The notes under the pieces are model-generated. The model saw only the letters and a program-made list of their open reading frames with translations, made no database searches and was not told the DNA's origin. This document shows, in pieces, positions 8,919 to 18,446 of a stretch of 64,000 nt of DNA. Position 1 is the stretch's first letter. Each line of letters starts with the position of its first letter. A program made the translations under genes and the position numbers. The DNA comes from Woeseiaceae bacterium. Lineage in GTDB: Bacteria; Pseudomonadota; Gammaproteobacteria; Steroidobacterales; Woeseiaceae. The stretch covers positions 62,001 through 126,000 of the forward strand of contig JAJFKS010000036.1 of the NCBI GenBank assembly GCA_021773115.1, given 5' to 3'.

Positions 8919-11786
8919 TCAGGCCAGCCAGTCATCCCAGAGTGCGGCGACGAAGTCCCGTTCAGCGACAAATTGCTGGCGATCGCAGATCGCGTTCTGG
9001 CCATCGAGAACCTGTCGGTGCAGGTACAGGCGATAGGCACGGTAAATATCCTGAAGTCGCCTGCCTGCAGCATCTTCAAGAATGTTCAGCGCGACCAGGG
9101 CGTCGATCTGTCGAATGTTGTCGGAGTAGACCGTGACATCCGGGTGTGTCCCGGCCTCACGCAACACCAGGTACTGCACCAGGAACTCGATATCACCAAT
9201 TCCACCCTGACCGTGTTTCAGGTCGAAGACCGCTTTCGTACTGCGATCGAGCTCTTTGCGCATTTTGTGGCGCATGGAAATGACATCGGCGCGAAGTTTG
9301 TCTCGACGCACGCGGCGACTCAGTGTTTCGCGCCGTATACGCTCGAACTCCCTGGCAATTTTGGGACTGCCAGCAACTGCCCTGGCGCGTAACAGGGCCT
9401 GATGCTCCCAGGTCCAGGCATTGTCCTCCTGGTAACGCTCAAATGCCTCAGTATTGCTGACGAGCACCCCGGAACGGCCATCCGGTCGCAAACGGGTGTC
9501 GATGTCGTAGAGCTCGCCCGAGCCGGTCGGCATGGTCAGCAGGTGCACCAGTCGTCGTACGAGGCGGCTGAAAAATAATGCGTTGTCGATCGGCTTGTCA
9601 CCCTTCGTTTCACGGTGCTCACCGAGCGAGTCGTGCAGGAAGACGACGTCGAGATCGGACCCGTAGGACAGCTCCAAACCACCCAGTTTGCCGTACGCAA
9701 CAATACCGAAACCGGCCGCATGCGTTTTTCCATCGACGACGTAATGGGGCGCGCCATGTTTGGACGTCAGGTCATTCCAGGCGACACGCAACGCCTCCTC
9801 CAGCACCAATTCCGCCAGCCAGGTCAGGGCGTCACTGACTTTCATAATCGGAAGATTGTCGTTGAAGTCAGCGACCGCAATGCGAAACATTGTTGCCCTC
9901 TGGAACTGGGCGATGGCCCGCATCTGTGCCTCGCTGTCAGGGTCAGCCGCAACGTCAAGTTTACGTTTCAGGTCGTCAGCAATTTCGGCCTTCGTGACAT
10001 CTCCGGAATAACTACGAGGATCCAGCAATTCGTCCAGCAGCGCCGGATGCCTCGCAATCTGGTTTGCGATAGCCAGGCTGCGGCCGCAAAGATCGACCAA
10101 GCGGGACATCGCGTGGTCGTTTTCGTTCAGCAGTGCGAGGTAGGCACTGCGCCGAAGCACGCGTTCGGTAACGGCCAGCGTCCTGGAAAGTGCCGTCACA
10201 GGCCGGGATGAGGCAACCACCATACCAATCAATTTTGGCATGAATCGTCTCAATCGCTCACTGGCCACTGCATCAATTTGTCGCGTACCGGGAGAATTCG
10301 CAAAATCAACAATACTCGTCGCCAACACGTCGGCCGCAGCAACGCCTGTCGACTGCAATTCTCGCAACCATTGTTCATAGTCTGCTGCAGAATCCCAAAG
10401 CTGTCGGAAGGCCTGCTCCGTCGGCCTGTCAGCCGGTTCGCCTCGAGAGGCGATCGCATCAAATTGTCGGCTTATCTCACTTCGATGCCGGTCCAGCTCG
10501 GCAATCAGTTCATCCCAATGAGTGAAGCCCATTGCGAGGCACAAGCGTAAGCGGTCAGATTCATTGTCGGGCAGCTCGTGTGTCTGCTGATCGCGCATGC
10601 CCTGAATAAAATTCTCCACGCGCCGAAGAAATCGGTACGCCTGCAGCAGCTGCTTGGCGTCTGCCGCGCTCAGACTCCGACCACTGACCAGCCTCGGCAG
10701 CACCTCTTGTAGCTCGCGACTCTGCAGCGCCGTTTCATTGCCGCCGCGAACCAGCTGCAAGGCCTGCACAATAAATTCTGCTTCCCGAATACCACCCGGG
10801 CCGAGCTTGACGTTATCAGCCAGTTCCCGGCGCCGAACCTCAACGGCGATCAGCTGTTGCATTTCGCGAACGGACTCGAATACGCCGTAGTCCAGGTAAC
10901 GCCGGTAGACGAATGGCTGGATCAGGTTGCGGTAAAGATCGTTGACAATCTCGTCGGGTGGCTTGCGCCCAACGATTCGCGCTTTGACATAGGCATAGCG
11001 CTCCCAGTCACGACCGTGTTTCAACAGATAGGATTCGAGAGCCGCGAAGCTGACCACCAATGGCCCGCTATCGCCGAATGGCCGCAATCGTGTATCCACC
11101 CGGAATACGAATCCATCGACCGTCACTTCGTCGATTAGCGCAATCACCTGGCGGGTGAGTCGAGTGAAGTACTCCTGTGCGCTTAATGTTCGAGCGCCAT
11201 CGGTCTCACCATTCTCGGAAAAGCAAAAGATCAGATCGATATCCGACGAAAAATTCAACTCTCGACCGCCAAGCTTACCCATACCGAGAATAATCAGCGG
11301 GACTGATTCGCCAGCGCTGTTTTTGACTTGCCCGAAACGGGCCTGCAGAGAAGTTTCGGCGCTCGCAGTCGCAACATCCAACAGCCGATCAGCGAGCAAC
11401 GACAACTGTCCGAGGGTCTCATCAAGATCGGCCAGACCCTGCACTTCTCGCCACAGAATACGCAGTAGATAGTGATTCCGGAATTTCCGCAAAGCTGACT
11501 TTACGGCCGCCTCATCGATGTCCTGCGAAGACATCTGCTGCACGAAATCGTCGACCAGCGTTGCACCAACGGGTTCCCGAAACGTTTTGACGTTTGCGAT
11601 GAACCAGGGCCAGTCACGTGCGATGGTGTTTGCCGCAAATTCGCTGCACGCCACGATCCGCACAAGCGGGGCGATCAGTTCGGCAGGTACTACCGGATGG
11701 CATTCCTGGAGGTGCTCAAACCAGAGTCGGACCGGCGGCCGAAGAATCCCGGGCAGGTCATTGATAGCAACGTCGGTGTTCCCCAT
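8919..11786 (-). CDS. glnE: bifunctional glutamine synthetase adenylyltransferase/deadenylyltransferase
   Basis: 955 residues, the full family length. Two nucleotidyltransferase domains are visible. The first has GMGKLGGRELNFSSDIDLIF (N-terminal, deadenylylating half). The second has AYGKLGGLELSYGSDLDVVF (C-terminal, adenylylating half). Each contributes the GS-x-D-x-D metal site. The enzyme switches glutamine synthetase activity by attaching or removing AMP under the control of PII and glutamine. It starts a minus-strand run ahead of the zinc-finger, hldD and waaF genes. No disruption is seen. Confidence 0.97.
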   Translation of the reverse strand: MGNTDVAINDLPGILRPPVRLWFEHLQECHPVVPAELIAPLVRIVACSEFAANTIARDWPWFIANVKTFREPVGATLVDDFVQQMSSQDIDEAAVKSALRKFRNHYLLRILWREVQGLADLDETLGQLSLLADRLLDVATASAETSLQARFGQVKNSAGESVPLIILGMGKLGGRELNFSSDIDLIFCFSENGETDGARTLSAQEYFTRLTRQVIALIDEVTVDGFVFRVDTRLRPFGDSGPLVVSFAALESYLLKHGRDWERYAYVKARIVGRKPPDEIVNDLYRNLIQPFVYRRYLDYGVFESVREMQQLIAVEVRRRELADNVKLGPGGIREAEFIVQALQLVRGGNETALQSRELQEVLPRLVSGRSLSAADAKQLLQAYRFLRRVENFIQGMRDQQTHELPDNESDRLRLCLAMGFTHWDELIAELDRHRSEISRQFDAIASRGEPADRPTEQAFRQLWDSAADYEQWLRELQSTGVAAADVLATSIVDFANSPGTRQIDAVASERLRRFMPKLIGMVVASSRPVTALSRTLAVTERVLRRSAYLALLNENDHAMSRLVDLCGRSLAIANQIARHPALLDELLDPRSYSGDVTKAEIADDLKRKLDVAADPDSEAQMRAIAQFQRATMFRIAVADFNDNLPIMKVSDALTWLAELVLEEALRVAWNDLTSKHGAPHYVVDGKTHAAGFGIVAYGKLGGLELSYGSDLDVVFLHDSLGEHRETKGDKPIDNALFFSRLVRRLVHLLTMPTGSGELYDIDTRLRPDGRSGVLVSNTEAFERYQEDNAWTWEHQALLRARAVAGSPKIAREFERIRRETLSRRVRRDKLRADVISMRHKMRKELDRSTKAVFDLKHGQGGIGDIEFLVQYLVLREAGTHPDVTVYSDNIRQIDALVALNILEDAAGRRLQDIYRAYRLYLHRQVLDGQNAICDRQQFVAERDFVAALWDDWLA

Positions 11787-11824
11787 GCCCGCAGTCTAAC
11801 GAAATTCTCGCGGGCGCCGGCAAT

Positions 11825-14092
11825 TTAGCTCGTCGAATTTTTAGCCATGTCAGACAGGGTGGATTCAAGCGCGATAGGACGTCCGATGATATGACCCTGG
11901 GCGAAATCGACGCCCAGCTCCCTGATCAGCGCCAGGGTTTCTTCTGATTCGACGTATTCAGCAACCGTTTTGAGGTTCATGACTTTCGCAACCTGTGTGA
12001 TCGCCGCAACCATCGACTCTGAAATACGATTTTCTGCGATATCGCGAATGAAGCTGCCATCAATTTTCAAAGTGTCGACGTTGAAATTCTTCAGGTAGGC
12101 GAAGGAACTCAGGCCGGCACCGAAATCATCCAGCGAGATCTGGCAACCACGTTCGCGCAGCCGGTCGATAAACGCCTGCGCTTTTTTAAGGTTTGACACA
12201 GCGGCTGATTCGGTTATTTCGAAGCACAGCGAGGAATCTTTGACACTGCTTTGGTCAATTTCCTCTTCGATAAATTTCAGAAAATCATCGTCGCCCAGTG
12301 ACTGGCCGGAGAGGTTTATGGCGAAGATCGCTTCCTGCCCCTCCACTGCCTGTTCTGCAGCCGCAAGCTTCGCAATTGTCGCGGAAACGACCCAGCGGTC
12401 AATCTGCGGCATCATCCGATAGCGCTCAGCTGCTGAAAATAAAGCCTTTGTTTCAATCTGCCCACCGTCGCCGTCACGCATGCGCAACAGCACCTCGAAG
12501 CGCGGAATGCTCGAGTCACTACTCAGGCTTGCAATTGGCTGCGCGAACAATTCGAACTCATCGCCGTCCAGTGCCCGCTGGATGTTAGTAACCAGCTGCA
12601 TGTCGTCGTATCGACGGATCATGCTGCGATTGCTTTGGTCGTATATCTCGACGCGATCCTGGCCGTGTTCTTTCGCCGCTTCACAGGCCATCCGGGCGGT
12701 CGTCAGCACATTGCTTTCATCACCAATTGTGCGATCAAACTCGGCAATGCCAGCGCTCATCGTTACCTGCAAAGACTTGTCGCCTTCAAGGTAGCGCAGG
12801 ACGGTCATCTTCTCGCGCAGGCGATTGGCATAATCAAGTGCAGTTTCCGAATCGGCGTGCGTCAACAACATGCAGAAATCGTCACCGGTCAGGCGCGAAA
12901 GCACGGCGCTTTTCGGAAGATCCTCTTCGAGCAGGCGAGCAAATCGCATGATGACATCGTCGCCCGCCTTGCGACCAAACGTGTCGTTAACCAGCTGCAG
13001 ATTATCGAGGTCGCAGTAGATGATTTGATGCGTATCAGTATTGGTTTTGAGGTTGCCGAATGACTCTGCCAGTTGCGCCTCAAATCCAGCTCGGTTCATA
13101 AGCCCGGTCATCGCATCAAACGACTGCTCAATGACATACTCGATTTTGCGGCCGATATACGACATGAAACGCCGGTCGCTGCTGCTGAATTTGCGCTGAT
13201 CAACGCGACCCAGTTGCGCCAGCACTCCCTCAACGTTGCCTTGTCGGTCCAGCAATGGACATAACAGCGCCTGGTTGCCCGACTCGCTCAGCTCGCTATT
13301 TTCATCGACGGCAGCGATCTCGAAGACGACGGGTTTGCGATCGCCGTCGAGCTTGGGCATCAACTGGTCGATCAGGTAGCGATCCAGAACTTTGCGATTG
13401 ACGTTCTTCCAGCTCGAGTGTGTGGCGCTGATTCGGATACGTTTCGACGGAATCAACAGAACACTGTAGTTGATACCCAGGTAACGGCCACTGCGACCGA
13501 CCAATTGCGCGAGGCTCGAATGCCGACCCGACGCGCCATGAATCTTTTCGTCAACTTCATAGACGACGTCAAGTTCTCTTCGGGTTTCGGCCGCCCGCCT
13601 GGACGATTCTTTCATTTCCTTGCCAACTCGCAGACTCTCCGCGATCAAATCAAGCGCAGGATCGAGAATGGTTTTGAGAAGATGGGGATTAAATGAGGAA
13701 GACTTGCCGTCATTTTTGGAGAACAGCGCGATCAAAAGACCTACGACCCGATCATGATCATCGCGCACCGGCAATGCCAATACTGTTCGTCCGGATGACA
13801 AGGTGCGGCGAAGGCTATCGTCATCGCGGGCGATCTTGTCCAAGACTTCGCGCGGCAGCTCGGCGACGAGATTATCGATTTCGAAGTCTTCGCCGCCATC
13901 GCTGGTCCAGACACATTCTTTCCTGCGGTTGTAGAAGCAAAACTGTTGTGCGCGAGGCACCAGCGAATGCAGCAGCCGACCGACCTTGCTGATATTTTTT
14001 TCACTAATCAGGGCGTGAACGTCTGCTGACACGATATTCCAGGCAATCATTGCGTTGAATTCAACGCCCACGATGCCAGCAGTAACGCTCAA
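11825..14092 (-). CDS. GAF-GAF-GGDEF-EAL protein with degenerate GGDEF
   Basis: 755 residues. The order is two GAF-like sensory segments (about 30-170 and 185-330), a GGDEF-like domain (about 335-500) and an EAL domain (about 505-745). The diguanylate cyclase signature is changed to TGDDF within LSRLTGDDFCMLL, so cyclase activity is doubtful. In the EAL domain the signature reads EVL (FEVLLRM), but the other residues expected for c-di-GMP hydrolysis look intact: INLSGQSL, FEITES, SLDDFGAG, TLKIDGSFI, AEYVES and FAQGHIIGRP. It is most likely a cytosolic c-di-GMP phosphodiesterase with a regulatory GGDEF domain. No transmembrane segment is apparent. It stands alone between glnE and the cys genes. 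Confidence 0.88.
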   Translation of the reverse strand: MSVTAGIVGVEFNAMIAWNIVSADVHALISEKNISKVGRLLHSLVPRAQQFCFYNRRKECVWTSDGGEDFEIDNLVAELPREVLDKIARDDDSLRRTLSSGRTVLALPVRDDHDRVVGLLIALFSKNDGKSSSFNPHLLKTILDPALDLIAESLRVGKEMKESSRRAAETRRELDVVYEVDEKIHGASGRHSSLAQLVGRSGRYLGINYSVLLIPSKRIRISATHSSWKNVNRKVLDRYLIDQLMPKLDGDRKPVVFEIAAVDENSELSESGNQALLCPLLDRQGNVEGVLAQLGRVDQRKFSSSDRRFMSYIGRKIEYVIEQSFDAMTGLMNRAGFEAQLAESFGNLKTNTDTHQIIYCDLDNLQLVNDTFGRKAGDDVIMRFARLLEEDLPKSAVLSRLTGDDFCMLLTHADSETALDYANRLREKMTVLRYLEGDKSLQVTMSAGIAEFDRTIGDESNVLTTARMACEAAKEHGQDRVEIYDQSNRSMIRRYDDMQLVTNIQRALDGDEFELFAQPIASLSSDSSIPRFEVLLRMRDGDGGQIETKALFSAAERYRMMPQIDRWVVSATIAKLAAAEQAVEGQEAIFAINLSGQSLGDDDFLKFIEEEIDQSSVKDSSLCFEITESAAVSNLKKAQAFIDRLRERGCQISLDDFGAGLSSFAYLKNFNVDTLKIDGSFIRDIAENRISESMVAAITQVAKVMNLKTVAEYVESEETLALIRELGVDFAQGHIIGRPIALESTLSDMAKNSTS

Positions 14093-14169
14093 CTGCTGTG
14101 ACTTATGTCTCAGCAGCGCCCGGGTTTCCCCGGATTTTCAGTGATTTAGTGGCTGGATTGAGCGTTTGC

Positions 14170-15123
14170 TCACAAACTCGCCAGCCAGTCGTCATCCGAA
14201 CCTTCATTGACACCCTCGAACAGCGGCGTACTCAGGTAGCGCTCACCCGTGTCCGGCAGCATCGCCAGGATGACCGAACCCTTTGGAGCCTTCTCAGCCG
14301 TCAGCAATGCCGCTTCAAGTGTCGCACCGGAGGAGATGCCGCTGAAAATGCCCTCTTTCGCCGCCAGCTCTCGCGATACCGCGATTGCTCGTTCGTCGGT
14401 CACCAGCACTAAATCGTCGAATACTTCCCGATTCAACACGTCGGGAATGAAGTCAGGTGTCCATCCCTGGATTTTGTGCGGTGCCCAGTCGGCGCCGGAC
14501 AGCAGCGATGCCCCGGCTGGCTCCGTCGCGACGATCGTGATGTCGGGTCGTGCAAGCTTCAGTATTTCACCAGCCCCGGTCATGGTTCCGCCGGTGCCGT
14601 ATCCGGTCACCCAGTAATCGAGACGCCGGCCCGCAAAGTCTTGGAGGATTTCCGGACCGGTGGTGTTGCGGTGGTACTCGGGGTTCGCTTCGTTTTCAAA
14701 CTGCCGCGCAAGAAACCAGCCGTGCTTTGCGGCGAGTTCTTCAGCCTTTTTGACCATGCCGGTACCGCGCTCCGCAGCCGGCGTCAGAATGACCTTGGCG
14801 CCGAGGCCACGCATTATCTTGCGGCGTTCAATGGAAAACGATTCGGCCATTACCGCAACAAACGGATAGCCTTTTGCAGCACAGACCATGGCGAGCGCAA
14901 TTCCGGTATTGCCCGAGGTCGCTTCGATAACGGTCTGTCCCGGCTTCAACGTGCCGCGCTTTTCGGCGTCATTAATGATCGCAAATGCGAGGCGGTCCTT
15001 TACGGAGGCCATCGGGTTGAAGGATTCCACTTTCACATACAGCTCGACGTGATCGGGTCCCATATTATTCAGTCTGACAATCGGCGTATTTCCGATCGTC
15101 TCAAGGATATTGTTATAGATCAT
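14170..15123 (-). CDS. cysK: cysteine synthase (O-acetylserine sulfhydrylase)
   Basis: 317 residues of the fold-type II PLP family. The PLP lysine is in NPMASVKDRLA; EATSGNTGIALA binds substrate; GYGTGGTMTGAGE and GIFSGISSGAT bind the phosphate. It condenses O-acetylserine with sulfide to form cysteine in the cytoplasm. The length and the NPMASVKDR variant favour CysK, though CysM cannot be excluded. Its ATG overlaps the cysG stop by four bases (ATGA), so the two are translationally coupled. It is the last gene of the operon, in line with the sulfate-to-sulfide genes further on. Confidence 0.88.
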   Translation of the reverse strand: MIYNNILETIGNTPIVRLNNMGPDHVELYVKVESFNPMASVKDRLAFAIINDAEKRGTLKPGQTVIEATSGNTGIALAMVCAAKGYPFVAVMAESFSIERRKIMRGLGAKVILTPAAERGTGMVKKAEELAAKHGWFLARQFENEANPEYHRNTTGPEILQDFAGRRLDYWVTGYGTGGTMTGAGEILKLARPDITIVATEPAGASLLSGADWAPHKIQGWTPDFIPDVLNREVFDDLVLVTDERAIAVSRELAAKEGIFSGISSGATLEAALLTAEKAPKGSVILAMLPDTGERYLSTPLFEGVNEGSDDDWLASL

Positions 15124-16571
15124 TTTGATTGCCTTTCTTTTTCGATCCGGGGCACTGGTTTATCATATTTTTCTGTGAAATGTGGACCTTCCTGCTGCGT
15201 GGATGCACCTAGCGCCGCAACTTCACCGACGATCAGCATTGCCGGCGCCGAGATGCGATGCGCTTCTGCCAAAAGCGTCAATTGACCCAATGTACCGCGC
15301 ACAATGCGCTGCTCCGGCGTCGTGCCCTTTTCGATGATCGCAACCGGCGTATCGACCGCCCGCCCGTTGTCGATCAAATTATTCATGAGCGACGAAAAGC
15401 GTTTGACCGCCATGTAAAAAGCCAGCGTCTGTTTATCGCGTGCCAATGACTTCCAGTCGAGCCTGTCGACCGAGTCTTTGCCGTGTGCGGTCACAAAGGC
15501 AACCGATTGCGACAGGTCACGATGCGTCAGCGGAATACCGAAATACGCCGCACACCCGGCAGCGGAGGTAATGCCCGGTACCACCTGGCAATGGTGACCG
15601 GCCGCCTGCAAGGCTTCGGCTTCCTCACCGCCGCGGCCAAAGATAAACGGGTCTCCACCCTTCAGTCGGCAGACGCGCTTGCCTTCGCCCACAAGTTTCA
15701 CAAGCAATGCGTTGATCTGCTCCTGGGAGTTTGCACGGCAACCCGGGGTCTTGCCGACAGAGATCAGGTCGGCGTCACGGCGAGCCAGCGCGAGAACCTC
15801 GGCTGAGACCAGGCGATCATGCAATATGACATCGGCCATCTGCATGATTTGCAGTGCACGCAGCGTTAGCAGCCCGGGATCACCTGGCCCGGCGCCAACC
15901 AGCCAGGCTTCGCCGCGTTGCTTTGTTGGAGACGCTTTCAATAGTTCGTTCATGAGGACTTCGGCGCCGGCAATGTTGCCGTCAATCGCCTCGCTCGCAG
16001 CGGGTCCGTCAAATACGGCCTCCCAGAATCTGCGTCGACTCAGCAGGTCGTCATAGCGCCGGCGAACGCGATCGCGCCAGTGGCTTGCAAGCGTTGCAAG
16101 CTTTGACAGTCCGGCCGGCAACAGGGCTTCAACCTGTTCTCGAATCCTACGCGCAAGCACCGGCGCTGCCCCACTTGAAGATATCGCGACAACAACGGCA
16201 CCACGATCAACGATCGCCGGGGTGATGTAGCTGCAATGATCGATGTCGTCGACGCCGTTGCAGAAAACACCCGCGTCACTCGCGTGTTGAAAAACGGCCT
16301 GTTCGACTTGCGGGTTTCCGCTTGCGCTGACGACCAGCCAATGACCCACAATATCGGACGGCCGGAACGCCCGTTTCACGAGCGCGACCGTGTGTTGCTC
16401 GGCAAAACGGGTCATGGCGGGCTTGATGTCAGGCGCCACTATCGTGAGGTGAGCACCAGCGGAGGCCATCAGGCGTGCCTTGCGAAGCGCAATATCCCCG
16501 CCGCCAACGATGAGGCAGGGTCGTTCACGAAGATTCAAAAATGCCGGGAAATAGTCCACGTTTGTGTCCAT
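15120..16571 (-). CDS. cysG: siroheme synthase (multifunctional)
   Basis: 483 residues from the ATG at 16571. It is preferred over an upstream ATG at 16613 because DYFPAFLNLRERPCLIVGGGDIALRKARLM is the normal family opening. The N-terminal third is the NAD-dependent precorrin-2 dehydrogenase/ferrochelatase (VGGGDIALRK). The C-terminal part, from about residue 225, is uroporphyrinogen-III methyltransferase (VGAGPGDPGLLTLRAL, RLKGGDPFIFGRGGEE, VVPGITSA). It makes siroheme, the cofactor of the CysI sulfite reductase encoded nearby. It is divergent from cysB, with a candidate CysB operator between them. Confidence 0.95.
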   Translation of the reverse strand: MDTNVDYFPAFLNLRERPCLIVGGGDIALRKARLMASAGAHLTIVAPDIKPAMTRFAEQHTVALVKRAFRPSDIVGHWLVVSASGNPQVEQAVFQHASDAGVFCNGVDDIDHCSYITPAIVDRGAVVVAISSSGAAPVLARRIREQVEALLPAGLSKLATLASHWRDRVRRRYDDLLSRRRFWEAVFDGPAASEAIDGNIAGAEVLMNELLKASPTKQRGEAWLVGAGPGDPGLLTLRALQIMQMADVILHDRLVSAEVLALARRDADLISVGKTPGCRANSQEQINALLVKLVGEGKRVCRLKGGDPFIFGRGGEEAEALQAAGHHCQVVPGITSAAGCAAYFGIPLTHRDLSQSVAFVTAHGKDSVDRLDWKSLARDKQTLAFYMAVKRFSSLMNNLIDNGRAVDTPVAIIEKGTTPEQRIVRGTLGQLTLLAEAHRISAPAMLIVGEVAALGASTQQEGPHFTEKYDKPVPRIEKERQSK

Positions 16572-16634
16572 CGAATACGGACGAACATCATATCGACGAC
16601 CCAGAGGGCGCAAAAGACGGGCTGTTTCTTCCGA

Positions 16635-16653
16635 TATAGCTTTCTGTTATAAG
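16635..16653. promoter_or_regulatory. candidate CysB operator between cysG and cysB
   Basis: GTTATAAG (16646-16653) shows on the minus strand as CTTATAAC, the same octamer as in the cysJ upstream repeats at 22026 and 22039. A weaker GATATAG copy lies 13 bases away at 16633, so the same 13-base spacing recurs. The site is 75 bases upstream of the cysG ATG and 97 upstream of cysB. Assignment to CysB is inference from shared sequence and context. Confidence 0.45.
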
Positions 16654-16749
16654 AGTCTGGTAGTCCTGATACCGGAATTGAAACTGAACCGTCTCATGGT
16701 GGTCATACACTCCTGATACGCCGTCAAGAATCGCCCTCATAAAACAACG

Positions 16750-17760
16750 ATGAAACTGCAACAACTCAAGTACCTGCTGGCAATCGTCGACAACGGTCTT
16801 AACATCACCGCAGCCGCCGAGCGCATGTATACGAGCCAGCCGGGTGTGAGCAAGCAACTCAAGCTGCTGGAGGAAGAGCTCGGCATGCAGCTATTCACGC
16901 GTAAGGGCAAGAGTCTTGGCGAGATTACAGCCGCCGGACACAAAGTCATCGAGCGAGCGCGCATCATCATGCGCGAAGCCGACAATATCCGTAGCCTGGC
17001 ATCAGATTACTATCGGGAAGAGGAAGGCTCGCTATCAATTGCAACTACCCATACCCAGGCACGCTACGTGCTGCCGGATATTGTTGCCGAGTTTCGAAAA
17101 CGCTTCCCGAAAGTCGGGCTAAATTTACACCAGGGTACGTCGGAGCAAATCGCCGACATGGTGGCCGCCAACGATATTGATTTTGCTATTGCCACCGGAC
17201 CCAATGCCATGTTCGACAACCTGTTGCTGGTTCCGAGTTATCGATGGGACCGCTCGATCGTTGTTCCGCAAGGTCACGAACTGACGAAACTCGATCGAAA
17301 AATCACACTGCACGATCTCGCCGAGCATCCGCTGGTTACCTATGTTTTCAGTTTTGGTGGACACTCATCACTGAAACGGGCATTCGAGAATGAGGGCCTG
17401 GAGCCCGACGTTGTGTTCACTGCGCGTGACGCCGATGTCATTAAGACCTATGTACGCATGGGTCTTGGCGTGGGCATCGTCGCCAGTATGGCCGCGGATT
17501 GCGATGACAAGAAGGACCTGCAGGTGATCGATGCCGAGGGATTATTCCCACGCAGCACCACCTGGATCGGCTACCGAAAGAATGCAGTGCTTCGACGTTA
17601 CATGTTTGATTTTATACAGTTATTTGCGCCGCACATCAGCTCGAAACAGCTCGAGGATGTGCGCCGCGCAAGCACTCAGGAAGACATCGATGCCTTGTTC
17701 GTCAATGCCAGGCTACCGGTTCGTGCGGGTTGCGCCGAAGGTGTCACCGCCGCCGCCTGA
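16750..17760 (+). CDS. cysB: LysR-type transcriptional regulator CysB
   Basis: 336 residues. The N-terminal winged helix-turn-helix MKLQQLKYLLAIVDNGLNIT followed by ERMYTSQPGVSKQLKLLEEELG matches CysB/Cbl closely. The C-terminal effector domain has IATTHTQARYVLPDIVAEFR and the TSEQIADMV loop. The family activates sulfate assimilation genes when bound by N-acetylserine or O-acetylserine. It is divergent from cysG and convergent with cysH, whose end lies five bases from its stop. The ATG at 16750 fits the conserved start exactly. Confidence 0.95.
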   Translation: MKLQQLKYLLAIVDNGLNITAAAERMYTSQPGVSKQLKLLEEELGMQLFTRKGKSLGEITAAGHKVIERARIIMREADNIRSLASDYYREEEGSLSIATTHTQARYVLPDIVAEFRKRFPKVGLNLHQGTSEQIADMVAANDIDFAIATGPNAMFDNLLLVPSYRWDRSIVVPQGHELTKLDRKITLHDLAEHPLVTYVFSFGGHSSLKRAFENEGLEPDVVFTARDADVIKTYVRMGLGVGIVASMAADCDDKKDLQVIDAEGLFPRSTTWIGYRKNAVLRRYMFDFIQLFAPHISSKQLEDVRRASTQEDIDALFVNARLPVRAGCAEGVTAAA

Positions 17761-17765
17761 TGCGC

Positions 17766-18446
17766 TCAGGCCGACCGGACGCCGGCGAATGATTTTCCGA
17801 AATCCAGTTCGTGCAGTCCGCACTCACGCTTGAGTCCAAAGAATCGCGTTTCTTCGACGCTGTCCACATCGGCGAGCGACTTTGTCGTGTGTACGTCGCC
17901 GATCGAAACATAACCCTTTTCCCATAGCGGGTGATACGGCAGTTGGTGTTTTTTCAGGTAGTCGTGGATGTCTTTGTCCGTCCAGTCCGCAATCGGATGA
18001 ACCTTGAAGCGGTCACCGGATGCTTCGACAAACGGCGTCTTGCTACGGTCCAGTGACTGGCTTCGACGCAAGCCGGAAAACCAGGTGCCGACGTTGAGCG
18101 CTTCGATCGCGCGCTGCATCGGTTCAACCTTGTTGTCCTGATTGTAGGCCTCAATACCGTCGAGCCCTCGCTCCCAGCGTTTGCCATGTCGAGCTTCCTG
18201 CCAGGCGCTCGACTGTTTCGGCTTGAAAACCTTGAGATTTAGTTTCAGACGCTCCGTCAACTTGTCGATGAATTGATAGGTTTCCGGGAACAGGTAGCCG
18301 GTGTCGATAAGCACGACCGGAATATCTGCTTTTTGCTGACTGACGAGGTGCAGCATTACGGCCGACTGGGCACCGAAACTTGAGGTCACAATATGCCGGC
18401 CCGGCAGTGTCTTTAATGCCAACGCGACTCTTTCTTCAGCTTTCAT
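17766..18446 (-). CDS. cysH: phosphoadenylyl-sulfate reductase
   Basis: 226 residues of the PP-loop family. [17 protein letters not shown] is the PP-loop region, and the catalytic cysteine is in [11 protein letters not shown] near the C-terminus. The paired cysteines that hold the iron-sulfur cluster of APS reductases are not seen, so a thioredoxin-dependent PAPS reductase is the better call. It reduces activated sulfate to sulfite in the cytoplasm. Its start overlaps the end of cysI by 11 bases; the order cysJ-cysI-cysH matches E. coli. Confidence 0.95.
   Translation of the reverse strand: MKAEERVALALKTLPGRHIVTSSFGAQSAVMLHLVSQQKADIPVVLIDTGYLFPETYQFIDKLTERLKLNLKVFKPKQSSAWQEARHGKRWERGLDGIEAYNQDNKVEPMQRAIEALNVGTWFSGLRRSQSLDRSKTPFVEASGDRFKVHPIADWTDKDIHDYLKKHQLPYHPLWEKGYVSIGDVHTTKSLADVDSVEETRFFGLKRECGLHELDFGKSFAGVRSA

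Noticed and set aside
14117..14172. Hairpins CCGGG/CCCGG and TGAGC/GCTCA after cysK
   Set aside because: On the minus strand neither is followed by a T tract, so I do not call a terminator.
14476..15285. 269-residue open frame on the plus strand
   Set aside because: Runs antisense through cysK and into cysG with no recognisable domain.
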